A DNA stretch of 64,000 bases from Streptomyces colonosanans (GCF_001866645.1 NZ_MLYP01000008.1:98551-162550), one strand, 5' to 3'; counted from the stretch's first letter, positions 46,493 through 56,310 are shown. Program-made: numbers and translations. The notes: generated by a model not told the origin, from the sequence alone.

Positions 46493-49400
46493 CTAGCGTT
46501 CTGATGCCTTGCCACCCGAACGTGTCCCACCCGCGGCGGCACCCGCCTTGACACTCCCGTTGTTGCCACCGGACGGGGCCTCGAAGGACTCCAGCGCCTC
46601 CAGGACGTCCTGGACACGGGAGATCTCCGCATTGATGTCCTCGCGCCGGCGCACCAGGATCTCCAGTTCGCGCTTGCCCTCCTCGACCGTCTCCCGGGCC
46701 TCGCGGAGCGCCTCGGCTTTGATCTTCTCGGCCTCGGAGACGAGCGAGGACTTTTTCTGCTCGGCCTCTTTGAGCAGCCCCTCGGCCTTCTTGACCGCGG
46801 CGATACGCACCTTGCTTGCCTCGGATTTGGCCTCCGAGACGATCTCCTTGGCCTGCGACTTGGCCTTCTCCATCTGCTCCTCGGCGGCCTTGACCAGCGC
46901 GTCGCAGCGCTCGCCCGCCGACTTCATCGCCTCGGCCGACTCGTGCCGCGCCCGCTCGTGCAGTTCCTCGATCTCGGTCGTGATGCGGTCGCGCAACTCT
47001 TCCGCGCGGCCGCGGATCGCGGTCGCGTCCCGGCGCGCGCCGACCAGCAGTTCGTCCGCGTCCGCGCGGGCCCGCTCCACCCGTCCGTTGCCCTCGACCG
47101 TCGCCTCGGCGACCAGTCGCTCGGCCTCCTTGCGGGCGGCGCCCACCATCGTGTCGGCCTGCGCCTCGGCGTCCGCCGTCGTCTTGTGCGCGGCCTGCTG
47201 TGCCTCCGCGATGAGCTTGTCGGCCTCGGCGGCGGTCTCCGTGATGAGCGTGTCGACCTGCTCGGCCGCCTCGGAACGCCGCTTGTTCGCGTCCTTGCGA
47301 GCCTCGTCCAGGGTGCGCTCGGCCTCCTCGCGCGCGGCCGTGGTAACCCGCTCGGCCTCCGCCTCCGCCTCGGCCTTGATCCGCTCCGACTCGCTGCGGA
47401 TCCGCTCGGCCTGCTGCTGTGCGGCCCCGACCGTCTCGGCGGCCTCCGCGCGCAGCCGCTCCGCCTCACCGGTGGCCTCCGCGAGGAGGTTCTCGGCCTT
47501 GGCCGTGGACTCGGCCCGGACCTGCTCGGCCCCGGCGGCGGTCTGAGCGGTCAGCCGCTCGGCCTCCGCCGTCGCCTCGGTGATGAGGGTGTCCGCCTGG
47601 GTGGCCGCGTCCGACCGGATCCGGTTCGCGTCCTCGCGGGCGTCCGCACGCGTGCGCGCCGCGTCCTGCTCGGCGGTGGCGATGGTGTCCGAGGCCTCCG
47701 TGCGCACGCGCTGGGCGTGCTCGGAGGCGTCCGAACGGATCCGCTCGGCCTCGCTGCTCGCCTCTGAAACCGTGCGCTCCGCCAGGGACTTGGCGGCCTC
47801 CGACTCCTCGGTGGCCTCCCGCCGGATACGGTTCGCGTCCTCGGTGGCCCGCTCGCGCTCCGCGTGGGCGTCGGTGCGGAGCCGGTCCGCCTCCTCCTGC
47901 GCCTCGGTGCGCGTACGCTCTGCCGCGTGCTCGGCGGCGGAGCGCAGGCCGGTGATCTCCTCCTGCGCCTGCTCGTGCAGCCCGGTCACGGAGTCCCGCA
48001 CCTGCTGGGCGTGCTGCTCGGCAGCCGACACCATCTCGGTCGCGCGCCGGTCGGCCTCCTCGACCAGCCGTACGGCCTCCGCCTGGGCCTTCTCGACCCG
48101 GTCGCGCGCCACGGCGAGCAGTTCCTCGCTCTGCTCGCGGGCCTGCTCGCGCTCCTGGTCGGCCTCCTGGCGCGCCCCGCCGAGGACGTCCTCGGCCTCG
48201 CGGCGGCGCCTCTCCGCCTCCTCCTGGGCGGCGGCGAGGGTCTCCGTGGCCTCGGTGCTCAGCCGCTCTGCCGCGGCCTGTGCCTCGGCCCGGACGCGGT
48301 CGGCGCTGTCCTGTGCCTCCGACTTGAGCCGCTCGGCCTCGGCGGCGGCCTCCGACCGCAGGCGTACGGCCACGGCCTCGCCCTCGGCACGGGAGGCGGA
48401 CGCGTCGGCGGCGGCCTCCGTGCGCAGCCGTTCGGCTTCCGCCCCGGCCTGCGCCTGGAGCGTACGAATGCGTTCGGCGGCCTCGGCACGCAGCCGGTCG
48501 GTCTCCTCGACGGCCTCGCGGCGCATCCGCTCGGTCTCCGCCCGGGCTTCGCCGAGCGCCTGCTCGGCGGAGGCGAGCCGCTGCTCGGCCTCCGTCTGGA
48601 GGCGGGTCAGCTCCTTCGCGGCCTCCGTACGGCGGGTCTCGACGGACCGCTCGGTCTCCTCGCGCAGCTCACGGGCGGCCCGCTCGGCCTCTGCCCGGAC
48701 CGCCTCGGACTGCTCGGTGGCCTCGGCCCGGTGCCGCTCGGCCTCCTCGCGGGCGTGCTCCAGGGTCTCCTCGGCCTGGCGGCGCAGCGTCGTGGCGCGC
48801 TCCCCGGCCTCGGTGCGTACCTTCTCGCTGTCGGCGGTGGCCGTCGCCCGCATCTCGTCCGCGTCGGCCTTGGCCCTGGCGAGCAGCTCCTCGGCGGTCT
48901 TGGCCGCCTCCTCGATCTGCTGGACGGCCTCGCGGCGGGCCGCGGAGCGGAGCTTCTCGCCCTCGGCGACCGCGTCGGCGCGCAGCTGCTCGGCCTCGCC
49001 GCGCAGCCGGCGCGCCTCCTCCTGCAGTTCGACCGTCTTGGTGCGGTAATCCTCGATGTCGTCCTTCGCCGCGCCCTTGAGCTGCTCGGCGATGTCGTGC
49101 GCCTCGGCGCGCAGCCGGTCGGCCTCGGCCTCGGCCTCCTTACGGATCCGCTCGGCCTCCTCGGCGGCGGCCTTGGTGGTCTCCTTGGCGTCCTCGGACG
49201 CCTTGTTGAGCACGTCCTCGGCCGTACGGGCGGTCTTGGCGAGCTGGGAGGCGCTCTCCTCGGCCGTGATGCTGCGGGCCTTCTCGGAGGCCTCCGCGAC
49301 GATCTTCTCGGCCTCGGTCCTGGCGTCCGCGACCACCTGCTCGGCCTCGGACTTGGTGACCTCGGCATCCTTGGTGGCCTCGGTGACCAGCCGGGCGACC

Positions 49401-50341
49401 TGCTCCTTGGCCGTGCGGGTGCGCTGCTCGTTGGTGGCCTCGGCGGTGGCGAGGGCCTTGGCCGCGGCCTCCTTCGCCTCGGCGACGACCTTGTCGGCCT
49501 CGGTGCGCGCCTCGCGCAGCGCGGTCTCGGCCTCGGACATCCGCCGCTCGGCGGACCGGCTCAGTTCGGCCGCCTGCCGGCGGGCGGTGTCCGACTCGTT
49601 CGCGGAGGCGGAGCGCAGCTGCTCGGCGTGGTCGGTGGCCTCCTGGGCCTGGGTGGAGGCGGCGTTCAGCAGCCGCTCGGCGTCCGCCCGGGCCCGGCGC
49701 AGGATCTGCTCGGCCTCTGTGCGGGCGCCCTCGGCGTCGTTCTGCAGGCGCTGGCGGGCCTCGGCGGTGATCCGCTCGGCCTCGGCGCGGGCGGCGGCCA
49801 GGGACTGCTCGGCCTCGGCGCGTGACTCGTCGACGAGCCGGCGGGCCTGGGACTCGGAGCGGGCGCGCAGCTGCTCGGCCCATGCCACGTTCTCGTTGAC
49901 GTGCGACTCGACGGTCTTGCGGCGCTCGGCCAGCTCCTGGTCGAGCTGCTGGCGACGGGTGACCGCCTCCGTGTGCAGCTCGGCCTGGAGGCGGGCGGTC
50001 TGCTCGGCGTGCTCCTGAAGGATGCGCTGCGTCTGCGCGCGGGCCTGACTCAGTTCGCGCTCGGCGTCCGCCCGCATCTGGTCCGCCTGCATCTGCGCGG
50101 TGCGCAGCATCTGCTCGGCCTGGTAGCCGATGTCGGCCCCGTCGTAGGCGGGACGGGACATGAGCGTGCGCCGTGCCTCGTGCAGCTTGGCGCGCAGCAC
50201 CTCGACCTGGTAGCCGAGATCCTCGGCGTGCTGGATCGCCTTCTCCCGCTCGGTCTTCAGCCGCTCCATCTCGGCCTCGAACCGAGAGAGGTGGTCGACG
50301 TCAGTCGCCGGCTGTCGCTCCTGGCGTTCGTAGCCCCGCAC
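46493..50341 (-). CDS. scy: Giant coiled-coil protein Scy (polarisome scaffold)
   Basis: About 1282 aa. Scy marks and organises new tips by interacting with DivIVA and FilP (known for S. coelicolor). After a short N-terminal segment (VRGYERQERQPATDVDHLSR), nearly the whole protein is Ala/Glu/Arg/Gln-rich coiled coil with regular RRxAxEEAxRxRxEA-like blocks and a longer hendecad/51-residue type periodicity. The Gly-rich tail is disordered. The GTG at 50341 gives the usual MRGYE start; a TTG ten codons upstream (50371) with GGAGAG is an alternative. Repetitive composition produces long open frames on the other strand, which are not genes. Confidence 0.95.
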   Translation of the reverse strand: MRGYERQERQPATDVDHLSRFEAEMERLKTEREKAIQHAEDLGYQVEVLRAKLHEARRTLMSRPAYDGADIGYQAEQMLRTAQMQADQMRADAERELSQARAQTQRILQEHAEQTARLQAELHTEAVTRRQQLDQELAERRKTVESHVNENVAWAEQLRARSESQARRLVDESRAEAEQSLAAARAEAERITAEARQRLQNDAEGARTEAEQILRRARADAERLLNAASTQAQEATDHAEQLRSASANESDTARRQAAELSRSAERRMSEAETALREARTEADKVVAEAKEAAAKALATAEATNEQRTRTAKEQVARLVTEATKDAEVTKSEAEQVVADARTEAEKIVAEASEKARSITAEESASQLAKTARTAEDVLNKASEDAKETTKAAAEEAERIRKEAEAEADRLRAEAHDIAEQLKGAAKDDIEDYRTKTVELQEEARRLRGEAEQLRADAVAEGEKLRSAARREAVQQIEEAAKTAEELLARAKADADEMRATATADSEKVRTEAGERATTLRRQAEETLEHAREEAERHRAEATEQSEAVRAEAERAARELREETERSVETRRTEAAKELTRLQTEAEQRLASAEQALGEARAETERMRREAVEETDRLRAEAAERIRTLQAQAGAEAERLRTEAAADASASRAEGEAVAVRLRSEAAAEAERLKSEAQDSADRVRAEAQAAAERLSTEATETLAAAQEEAERRRREAEDVLGGARQEADQEREQAREQSEELLAVARDRVEKAQAEAVRLVEEADRRATEMVSAAEQHAQQVRDSVTGLHEQAQEEITGLRSAAEHAAERTRTEAQEEADRLRTDAHAERERATEDANRIRREATEESEAAKSLAERTVSEASSEAERIRSDASEHAQRVRTEASDTIATAEQDAARTRADAREDANRIRSDAATQADTLITEATAEAERLTAQTAAGAEQVRAESTAKAENLLAEATGEAERLRAEAAETVGAAQQQAERIRSESERIKAEAEAEAERVTTAAREEAERTLDEARKDANKRRSEAAEQVDTLITETAAEADKLIAEAQQAAHKTTADAEAQADTMVGAARKEAERLVAEATVEGNGRVERARADADELLVGARRDATAIRGRAEELRDRITTEIEELHERARHESAEAMKSAGERCDALVKAAEEQMEKAKSQAKEIVSEAKSEASKVRIAAVKKAEGLLKEAEQKKSSLVSEAEKIKAEALREARETVEEGKRELEILVRRREDINAEISRVQDVLEALESFEAPSGGNNGSVKAGAAAGGTRSGGKASER

Positions 50342-50574
50342 TGCGCGGTCCCATCCGTCCCCTGGTCGCAAGTCTCTCCAAACGAGCTCCGTCCATCCGC
50401 CGGACGGGGCCCCCGGGGAATGGTGTCAGATCAACGGCGGAGCATGGGCTGGCGCCCCGTCGCTCGTCCCCCGAAACTCGGACCCCGGACTCGCGTCCCG
50501 CCGACCACGGCGGGACCCGGTCGCCCTGGTGGAGCGGCGACCGGCCCAACCCTACCGGCCCTGATGTGCGGGAG

Positions 50575-51015
50575 TCAGTGCTCAGGTGCCTCAACAGCCG
50601 CCGAAGTGACCAGTTCTGTCAGTACTCCATGGCAATCCTTGGGATGCAGGAAGGTGATCCGCGACCCCATGGAGCCGTGTCGTGGCTCCTCGTACAGGAC
50701 CCGTACGCCCTTGTCCTTGATCGCGGCGGCGTCCCCGTCCACGTCCGCCGTTCCGAAGGCGATGTGGTGGACGCCCTCACCGTTCTTCGCCAGCCACTTG
50801 GCGACGGTGGAGTCCTCGCGGATGGGCTCGAGGAGCTGGAGGTAGGAGGCACCGCCGTCATCCGTGTTGTTGATCTTCAACATGGCCTCGCGTACGCCCT
50901 GTTCCTCGTTGACCTCGGTGTGGAACACCGAGAATCCGTACGTCGAGGTGTAGAACTCGACGGTCTTCTCCAGGTCGAAGCAGGCGATCCCAATGTGGTC
51001 GATTCGCGTCAACAT
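50575..51015 (-). CDS. mce: Methylmalonyl-CoA epimerase
   Basis: Interconverts (2R)- and (2S)-methylmalonyl-CoA; 146 aa, a vicinal-oxygen-chelate fold made of two beta-alpha-beta-beta-beta units. Metal ligands are visible: His7 (RIDHIGIACFDL), the Gln/Glu in YLQLLEP, His in GEGVHHIAF and the terminal Glu in HGVLTELV. ATG at 51015, chosen for the standard MLTRIDHIG start; the ribosome site is weak. It is divergent from the thiolase gene. The epimerase links propionyl-CoA carboxylation to B12 mutases. Confidence 0.95.
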   Translation of the reverse strand: MLTRIDHIGIACFDLEKTVEFYTSTYGFSVFHTEVNEEQGVREAMLKINNTDDGGASYLQLLEPIREDSTVAKWLAKNGEGVHHIAFGTADVDGDAAAIKDKGVRVLYEEPRHGSMGSRITFLHPKDCHGVLTELVTSAAVEAPEH

Positions 51016-51164
51016 GGTGTTAAGTGCAGCGTCCCCGACGTGGTTACGCAACGTGCGCGCGATCACACTGACGGCCCGATGACGGGGCGCAGTGCCGCTC
51101 AGTACATTCGAAGTAAACCCTCGTTCACTCCTCGGCTGTGCAGGCCGGAAGGGGATCGCAGCTC

Positions 51165-52367
51165 ATGTCAGGAACGAACAGCACGACCTCCGTGATCGTC
51201 GCGGGCGCCCGTACTCCCATGGGGCGGTTGCTCGGCTCGCTGAAGTCCTTCTCCGGAGCCGACCTCGGCGGCTTCGCGATCAAGGCCGCCCTCGACCGCG
51301 CGGGCATCGGCGGCGACCAGGTGCAGTACGTGATCATGGGTCAGGTGCTCCAGGCCGGGGCGGGGCAGATCCCCGCACGTCAGGCCGCGGTCAAGGCCGG
51401 CATCCCGATGAGCGTCCCGGCGCTCACGATCAACAAGGTGTGCCTGTCGGGGCTCGACGCGATCGCGCTCGCGGACCAGCTGATCCGTGCGGGTGAGTTC
51501 GACGTGGTCGTCGCCGGCGGCCAGGAGTCCATGACCAACGCCCCCCACCTGCTGCCGAAGTCCCGCGAGGGCTTCAAGTACGGCGCGGTGCAGATGCTCG
51601 ACGCGATGGCGTACGACGGCCTGACCGACTCCTTCGAGGGCATCGCCATGGGCGAGTCCACCGAGAAGCACAACACGCGCCTCGGCCTCGGCCGCCAGGA
51701 GCAGGACGAGATCGCCGCCCTGTCCCACCAGCGGGCCGCGGCAGCCCAGAAGAACGGCGTCTTCGAGGCGGAGATCACCCCGGTCGAGGTCCCGCAGCGC
51801 AAGGGCGAGCCCGTCGTCTTCAGCAAGGACGAGGGCATCCGCGGTGAGACGACGGTGGAGTCGCTGGCCAAGCTGCGCCCGGCGTTCACCAAGGACGGCA
51901 CGATCACCGCCGGGTCCTCCTCGCAGATCTCGGACGGCGCCGCCGCCGTGGTCGTGATGAGCAAGGCCAAGGCGCAGGAGCTGGGCCTGGAGTGGATCGC
52001 GGAGATCGGCGCCCACGGGAACGTGGCCGGACCGGACAACTCCTTGCAGTCGCAGCCGTCGAACGCGATCCTGCACGCACTGAAGAAGGAAGGTCTGGAG
52101 GTCTCGGACCTCGATCTGATCGAGATCAACGAGGCGTTCGCGGCCGTCGCCGTGCAGTCAATGAAGGATCTGGGCGTTTCCGCCGAAAAGGTGAATGTGA
52201 ATGGCGGTGCCATCGCTCTCGGACACCCGATCGGCATGTCCGGCGCCCGGCTCGTCCTCCACCTCGCCCTGGAGCTCAAGCGGCGCGGCGGCGGCGTCGG
52301 CGCGGCCGCGCTGTGCGGTGGCGGCGGCCAGGGCGACGCGCTGATCGTGCGCGTTGCCAAGGCCTGA
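51165..52367 (+). CDS. Acetyl-CoA C-acetyltransferase (biosynthetic thiolase)
   Basis: Condenses two acetyl-CoA to acetoacetyl-CoA or cleaves it; 400 aa. The catalytic residues are Cys93 (NKVCLSG), the histidine of [17 protein letters not shown] and the late Cys of [13 protein letters not shown] at 51165 with GGAAGGGG about ten bases upstream. The meaB gene follows 34 bases after the stop. With the hydroxybutyryl-CoA dehydrogenase at 35.7 kb, it can supply the butyryl-CoA side of the isobutyryl-CoA mutase reaction. Confidence 0.95.
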   Translation: MSGTNSTTSVIVAGARTPMGRLLGSLKSFSGADLGGFAIKAALDRAGIGGDQVQYVIMGQVLQAGAGQIPARQAAVKAGIPMSVPALTINKVCLSGLDAIALADQLIRAGEFDVVVAGGQESMTNAPHLLPKSREGFKYGAVQMLDAMAYDGLTDSFEGIAMGESTEKHNTRLGLGRQEQDEIAALSHQRAAAAQKNGVFEAEITPVEVPQRKGEPVVFSKDEGIRGETTVESLAKLRPAFTKDGTITAGSSSQISDGAAAVVVMSKAKAQELGLEWIAEIGAHGNVAGPDNSLQSQPSNAILHALKKEGLEVSDLDLIEINEAFAAVAVQSMKDLGVSAEKVNVNGGAIALGHPIGMSGARLVLHLALELKRRGGGVGAAALCGGGGQGDALIVRVAKA

Positions 52368-52401
52368 GCATTCTGTACGTCTCTATTCGAACGGAGCTGT
52401 G

Positions 52402-53358
52402 ATGCAGGACGTCTCTTCGCTGGTGGCCCAGGCGAGGGAAGGCCGGCCGCGTGCCGTGGCCCGGCTGATCTCCCTGGTGGAGGGGGCGTCCCCGCAGCTC
52501 AGGGAGGTTATGGCGGCCCTCGCCCCGCTGGCGGGCAACGCGTACGTCGTGGGCCTCACCGGTTCCCCGGGCGTCGGCAAGTCCACGTCCACATCGGCGC
52601 TCGTGACGGCGTACCGCAAGCAGGGCAAGCGGGTCGGCGTCCTGGCCGTCGACCCCTCCTCGCCCTTCTCGGGCGGTGCGCTGCTCGGTGACCGCGTCCG
52701 GATGTCGGAGCACGCCTCGGACCCCGGCGTCTACATCCGCTCGATGGCCACCCGCGGGCATCTGGGCGGCCTGGCGTGGGCGGCCCCGCAGGCGATCCGC
52801 GTCCTGGACGCGGCGGGCTGCGACGTGATCCTGGTGGAGACGGTCGGCGTCGGCCAGTCCGAGGTCGAGATCGCCTCCCAGGCCGACACCTCGGTGGTGC
52901 TGCTGGCGCCCGGGATGGGTGACGGCATCCAGGCCGCCAAGGCGGGCATCCTGGAGATCGGCGATGTGTACGTCGTCAACAAGGCCGACCGTGACGGCGC
53001 GGACGCGACCGCCCGGGAGCTGAACCACATGCTGGGCCTCGGGGAGGCGCGGGCCCCCGGCGACTGGCGCCCGCCGATCGTGAAGACGGTCGCCGCCCGG
53101 GGCGAGGGCGTCGACGAGGTCGTCGAGGCGCTGGAGAAGCACCGGGCGTGGATGGAGGAGCGGGGGGTGCTGGCGGAACGCCGGCTGGCCCGCGCCGCCC
53201 ACGAGGTCGAGACGATCGCGGTGACCGCCCTGCGGGAGCGGATCGGCGACCTGCACGGCGACCGCCACCTGGGCGCGCTGGCGGAGCGGATCGTGGCGGG
53301 GGAGCTGGACCCCTACCGGGCGGCGGACGAACTGGTGGCGGGGCTGACGAACAACTGA
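52402..53358 (+). CDS. meaB: MeaB-type GTPase, chaperone of B12-dependent acyl-CoA mutase
   Basis: G3E-family GTPase that protects and reloads adenosylcobalamin mutases; 318 aa. The P-loop is G54-S-P-G-V-G-K60-S-T; switch regions AVDPSSPFSGGALLGDRVRM and VETVGVGQSE, and the base-specificity NKAD motif, are intact. ATG at 52402 with ACGGAG upstream. It follows the thiolase gene and shares the window with cobalamin adenosyltransferase and icmA, so the mutase system is well represented. Confidence 0.95.
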   Translation: MQDVSSLVAQAREGRPRAVARLISLVEGASPQLREVMAALAPLAGNAYVVGLTGSPGVGKSTSTSALVTAYRKQGKRVGVLAVDPSSPFSGGALLGDRVRMSEHASDPGVYIRSMATRGHLGGLAWAAPQAIRVLDAAGCDVILVETVGVGQSEVEIASQADTSVVLLAPGMGDGIQAAKAGILEIGDVYVVNKADRDGADATARELNHMLGLGEARAPGDWRPPIVKTVAARGEGVDEVVEALEKHRAWMEERGVLAERRLARAAHEVETIAVTALRERIGDLHGDRHLGALAERIVAGELDPYRAADELVAGLTNN

Positions 53359-53406
53359 GGGGGGCGAGGAGCGGCCGACGGGAAACCCGGCCGACCGGAA
53401 ACGTGT

Positions 53407-53520
53407 GGTCAACACTCCGTAGATGTTGGTAACTTGACCCGCATGTTCCTCCTCTTGGCATAGGGCCCGCCCAGGTCCGCGATCGACGAGCGGTTCTCGA
53501 CCGTGGTCGTCGCGGCGATC
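53407..53520 (+). promoter_or_regulatory. MFS exporter leader: candidate promoter, leader peptide and hairpin
   Basis: GGTCAA (53407-53412) and TAACTT (53430-53435) are 17 bp apart. Dyads GGTCAA/TTGACC (53407-53412/53434-53439) and CAACA/TGTTG (53410-53414/53424-53428) overlay them. The ATG of a six-codon frame begins seven bases after the -10. Downstream, GATCGACGA (53481-53489) can pair with TCGT and CGATC (53507-53520) around an inner CGGT/ACCG stem. Confidence 0.4.
53443..53463 (+). CDS. Possible leaderless six-residue leader peptide (MFLLLA)
   Basis: ATG at 53443 opens MFLLLA followed by TAG. There is no ribosome site, but the spacing from the candidate -10 would put the transcript start at or next to the A of ATG, as in leaderless mRNAs. 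It lies 95 bases before the MFS start and ahead of a stable hairpin, the layout of ribosome-dependent attenuators. Speculative. Confidence 0.3.
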   Translation: MFLLLA

Positions 53521-53558
53521 CGGCGTCCCCTCGTTGCCTTCCTTTGAGGAACTTCCGC

Positions 53559-54857
53559 GTGTCCACGCCTTCTTCCGTGCGGCCTTCGTATGCCGCCGTC
53601 CTCCGTGTCCCGTACGCCCGCCGCACCTTCGGCGCCGCCGCCGTGGGTCGGCTGTCGTACGGGACGGTTTCCGTCTCCGTCCTGCTGTCCGTGACCCGGG
53701 CGACCGGGTCGTACGCCGTGGCCGGTACGGTCATGGCGCTCTTCGGGGCCGTGACGGTCCTTCTCTCGCCGCTGCGTGCGGCGCTCGTCGACCGGTACGG
53801 GCCCCGCCGGGCCCTGGCGCCGATGGCCCTGCTGTACGCCGGGAGCCTGGCTCTGCTGAGCGTGGCGAGCTGGCACCCCGGCGCACCCGTGCCGCTGCTG
53901 GGCGCCCTGGCCGTCGCCGCCGGTGCCTTCGCGCCCCCGCTGGGGCCCACCATGCGGGCCGTGTGGAGTGAACTCCTCGACGACCAGCGGCTGCTGCAGC
54001 GCGCCTACGGGCTCGACGGCGTCGTCGAGGAACTGCTCTTCGTGTCCGGGCCGCTGCTCGTGGGCGTGGTGGTGCGGTGGGCGCCGCCGGCGGCCGGGGT
54101 GGCGCTCAGCGCGCTGCTGGTGGCGGCCGGAACCCTCGCCTTCGTCACGTCCCCCGCAGTGGCGGCCGGGGGACGCCCCGAGGCGGTGAAGAAGGTGCGC
54201 TCCGCAGGGCGGCTGCGGGGTGCGCCGGGTCTGATGCAGCCCGTGCTCGTGGCCCTCGGCGTCGGGTTGGCCATCGGCGCGCTGGACCTGCTGATCGTGG
54301 CCTTCGCCGAGCATCGGGGCCACGGCGACGACACCGTGGCGTGGGTGCTCGCGGCGCTGTCCGCGGGCAGCGCGGTCGGCGGGCTGCTGAACGGTGCGAT
54401 CGACTGGCGTATCGGCGCGCGGGCGCGTCTGCCGCTGTTCGCCGGGGCTCTGGGGCTGACCCTGGCCGGGGCGGGTCTGGCGCCCGGCCTCGGCGTCCTC
54501 ACGGCGGCCGTGGCCTGCGCGGGCCTGTTCATCGCCCCGGCGCTCACGACGTCGTACCTGATCGCGGACGAGGCCGCCTCGCCGGGCTTCCGTACCCGGG
54601 CGGGCGCCTGGGTCAACACGGCGGTGAACGCGGGAGGTTCGGGTGGCTCAGCGGCGATGGGGGCCCTGGTGGGGCAGCTGCCGCTGGGGGTGTGCTTCGC
54701 GGTGTCCGGGGCGGTGACCGTGGCTGCCGCCGTCCTCGCCGGAGGCTGGGCGGCGACCGGGTCCGCCGGGCGCCCGCGGCCCGTGCGCGCACCGGAGGCG
54801 TCCCGGGACGCGGCCGACGCGGCACCGTCCGCCGGCGACGGGGGCGCCGGGGGCTGA
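53559..54857 (+). CDS. MFS transporter (probable exporter)
   Basis: 432 aa with about 12 membrane helices. The loop between helices 2 and 3 carries the MFS signature (PLRAALVDRYGPRRALAPMA). A long Ala/Gly/Arg-rich cytoplasmic tail ends the protein (RAPEASRDAADAAPSAGDGG). GTG at 53559 is chosen since GAGGA lies eight bases upstream; TTG 53544 is an alternative. It converges with a MarR gene across a strong terminator; whether that MarR protein controls it is unknown. Confidence 0.9.
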   Translation: MSTPSSVRPSYAAVLRVPYARRTFGAAAVGRLSYGTVSVSVLLSVTRATGSYAVAGTVMALFGAVTVLLSPLRAALVDRYGPRRALAPMALLYAGSLALLSVASWHPGAPVPLLGALAVAAGAFAPPLGPTMRAVWSELLDDQRLLQRAYGLDGVVEELLFVSGPLLVGVVVRWAPPAAGVALSALLVAAGTLAFVTSPAVAAGGRPEAVKKVRSAGRLRGAPGLMQPVLVALGVGLAIGALDLLIVAFAEHRGHGDDTVAWVLAALSAGSAVGGLLNGAIDWRIGARARLPLFAGALGLTLAGAGLAPGLGVLTAAVACAGLFIAPALTTSYLIADEAASPGFRTRAGAWVNTAVNAGGSGGSAAMGALVGQLPLGVCFAVSGAVTVAAAVLAGGWAATGSAGRPRPVRAPEASRDAADAAPSAGDGGAGG

Positions 54858-54880
54858 GGGGCCCCTTCGCACAGAACCGT

Positions 54881-54924
54881 GGGGGCGGCCGGCGGCTGCT
54901 GCGACCGCACCGTCGGCCGCCCCC
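54881..54924. terminator. Bidirectional terminator between MFS and MarR genes
   Basis: GGGGGCGGCCG (54881-54891) pairs perfectly with CGGCCGCCCCC (54914-54924). It lies between two convergent stops. Confidence 0.75.
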
Positions 54925-54958
54925 TACCGGATGATCCGGGGTGCTCCTTCGGGCGCCG

Positions 54959-55435
54959 CTACGGCTTGCCGCGCTGCCCCCGAAGGTGTTCCGCGACCGG
55001 GCCCAGTGACGACTTCAGGTGCTCGATGTCCTCAGGGGACAGCAGATCGAAGAAGTGCCGCCGCACAGACGCCACATGGTGCGGCGCGACCTTGTGCATC
55101 ATCTCCATGCCGTGGTCCGTGAGCACCGCGAACAGGCCCCGGCGATCGGACTCGCAGTTCTCGCGGCGCACCAGGTCCGCGTGCTCCATACGGGTGATCT
55201 GGTGCGAGAGGCGGCTCTTGGACTGGAGGGTGGCGGACGCGAGGTCGCTCATGCGCATGCGCCTGCCCTCCGACTCCGAGAGGTTCACCAGGATCTCGTA
55301 GTCGTTCATCGTCAGGCCGAACGGCTGCAGATCCTTTTCGAGCTGGTACGTCAACAGCCTGTTGACCTCCAGGTGGGTACGCCAGGCGCACTGCTCCGCT
55401 TCGGTCAGCCAGCGCGTGGCCGTCTCGGTCTCCAT
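54959..55435 (-). CDS. MarR-family regulator (possible AbsC orthologue)
   Basis: 158 aa with the MarR winged helix: LTMNDYEILVNLSESEGRRM, MSDLASATLQSKSRLSHQITRMEHADLVRRE and the wing DRRGLFAVLTDHG (short blocks). From gene order I infer that it corresponds to SCO5405, AbsC, a MarR regulator tied to zinc-dependent antibiotic production; I could not verify this by alignment. ATG at 55435. Convergent with the MFS exporter and separated by 92 bp from the AIM24 genes in the same direction. Confidence 0.88.
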   Translation of the reverse strand: METETATRWLTEAEQCAWRTHLEVNRLLTYQLEKDLQPFGLTMNDYEILVNLSESEGRRMRMSDLASATLQSKSRLSHQITRMEHADLVRRENCESDRRGLFAVLTDHGMEMMHKVAPHHVASVRRHFFDLLSPEDIEHLKSSLGPVAEHLRGQRGKP

Positions 55436-55527
55436 GAGTGAAGTCTACCTAAGAAGTTGAAAGACGAACTAGAAAGGGTGGCGTGACGGCGTGCACGCGT
55501 TCGACGTCACACTCCGCAGACTATCGT

Positions 55528-56310
55528 TCACTGCCCGAAGCGACGCGAGAGGTCTCCCAGCTGCCCCGGAAGGCGCGTCGCCCCCGGCTGACCCGGCGTT
55601 CCCCCACCCGGCACGCCGGGCTCCTGTGGGACCGCGCCGGCCGCCTGCTCGGCCATGAGCGTCTCCGTGGACTGGAGCAGGACCGTGCCCGCTCCGACGA
55701 ACTCGAACTGATGCTCCTCTCCGCAGGCCCCGCCGAAACCCGTCAGGGCGCGTACGCCGCCCCAGACGCCCGTCAGATACCCGTGGTCGTAGTGGTGGCA
55801 CGGGGACGGGCAGTCGGCCCAGCCGACCAGGGCCTGCGGGTCCACCCGGATCGGGGGTTCCATGAACACCACCGGACCGTTGGACGCGGCCACGAACTTG
55901 CCGGTTCCGATCAGCGTCAGGAATCCCGGAATGATCGACTGCTTCAGCGCGAGAGTCGGCTGGAAGGCGAGCAGGTTGCCCGAACGCATGGTCAGATTGC
56001 CGTTGTCCAGGTCGAAGGAGTTCACATCGAAGGCCCGGTCGGCGAGGAGCATCTTGCCCGAGCCCTGCGCCACCACCCAGTCGCTCGCATGCAGAGGCGA
56101 ATGGAACGCCGTACGCACCAGGTGTTCGAGGGGGCCGTGCCCGATGCCGTTGAACTCGATCGAGCCGTAGTAGGCGATCATCTTGCCCTTCTGCAGGAAC
56201 CACTGGCTCCCTTTGAGGTCCACGCAGAAGGTGTAGTCGTTGACGTTGTCGTCGACGGGCAACGTCATCGGGTCGAAGATCACGGGACCGGTGCCCGGGT
56301 AGGTGGTCAC
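55528..56310 (-). CDS. AIM24-family protein, third of three in tandem
   Basis: 260 aa, TerD/tubby-like beta-rich fold of the AIM24/TIGR00266 family; function unknown in bacteria. Repeated short strands of the type GSQWFLQKGKMIAYYGSIEF, GKMLLADRAFDVNSFDL, GNLLAFQPTLALKQSI are visible. It has an extra C-terminal tail rich in Gly/Pro (PGVPGGGTPGQPGATRL) and a Cys-containing loop (WADCPSPCHHYDHG). GTG at 56310 overlaps the stop of the preceding AIM24 gene by four bases. The three proteins probably form a hetero-oligomer. Confidence 0.85.
   Translation of the reverse strand: MTTYPGTGPVIFDPMTLPVDDNVNDYTFCVDLKGSQWFLQKGKMIAYYGSIEFNGIGHGPLEHLVRTAFHSPLHASDWVVAQGSGKMLLADRAFDVNSFDLDNGNLTMRSGNLLAFQPTLALKQSIIPGFLTLIGTGKFVAASNGPVVFMEPPIRVDPQALVGWADCPSPCHHYDHGYLTGVWGGVRALTGFGGACGEEHQFEFVGAGTVLLQSTETLMAEQAAGAVPQEPGVPGGGTPGQPGATRLPGQLGDLSRRFGQ

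Noticed and set aside
46509..50018. Several plus-strand frames of 300-650 codons opposite scy
   Set aside because: They are Leu/Gly- or Ser/Arg-rich shadows of the Ala/Glu/Arg coiled-coil repeats of Scy, with no ribosome sites or domains.
51101..51117. TACATTCGAAGTA between mce and the thiolase gene as a relative of the icmA palindrome
   Set aside because: Only a short central palindrome is shared and the arms do not match the icmA operator candidate.
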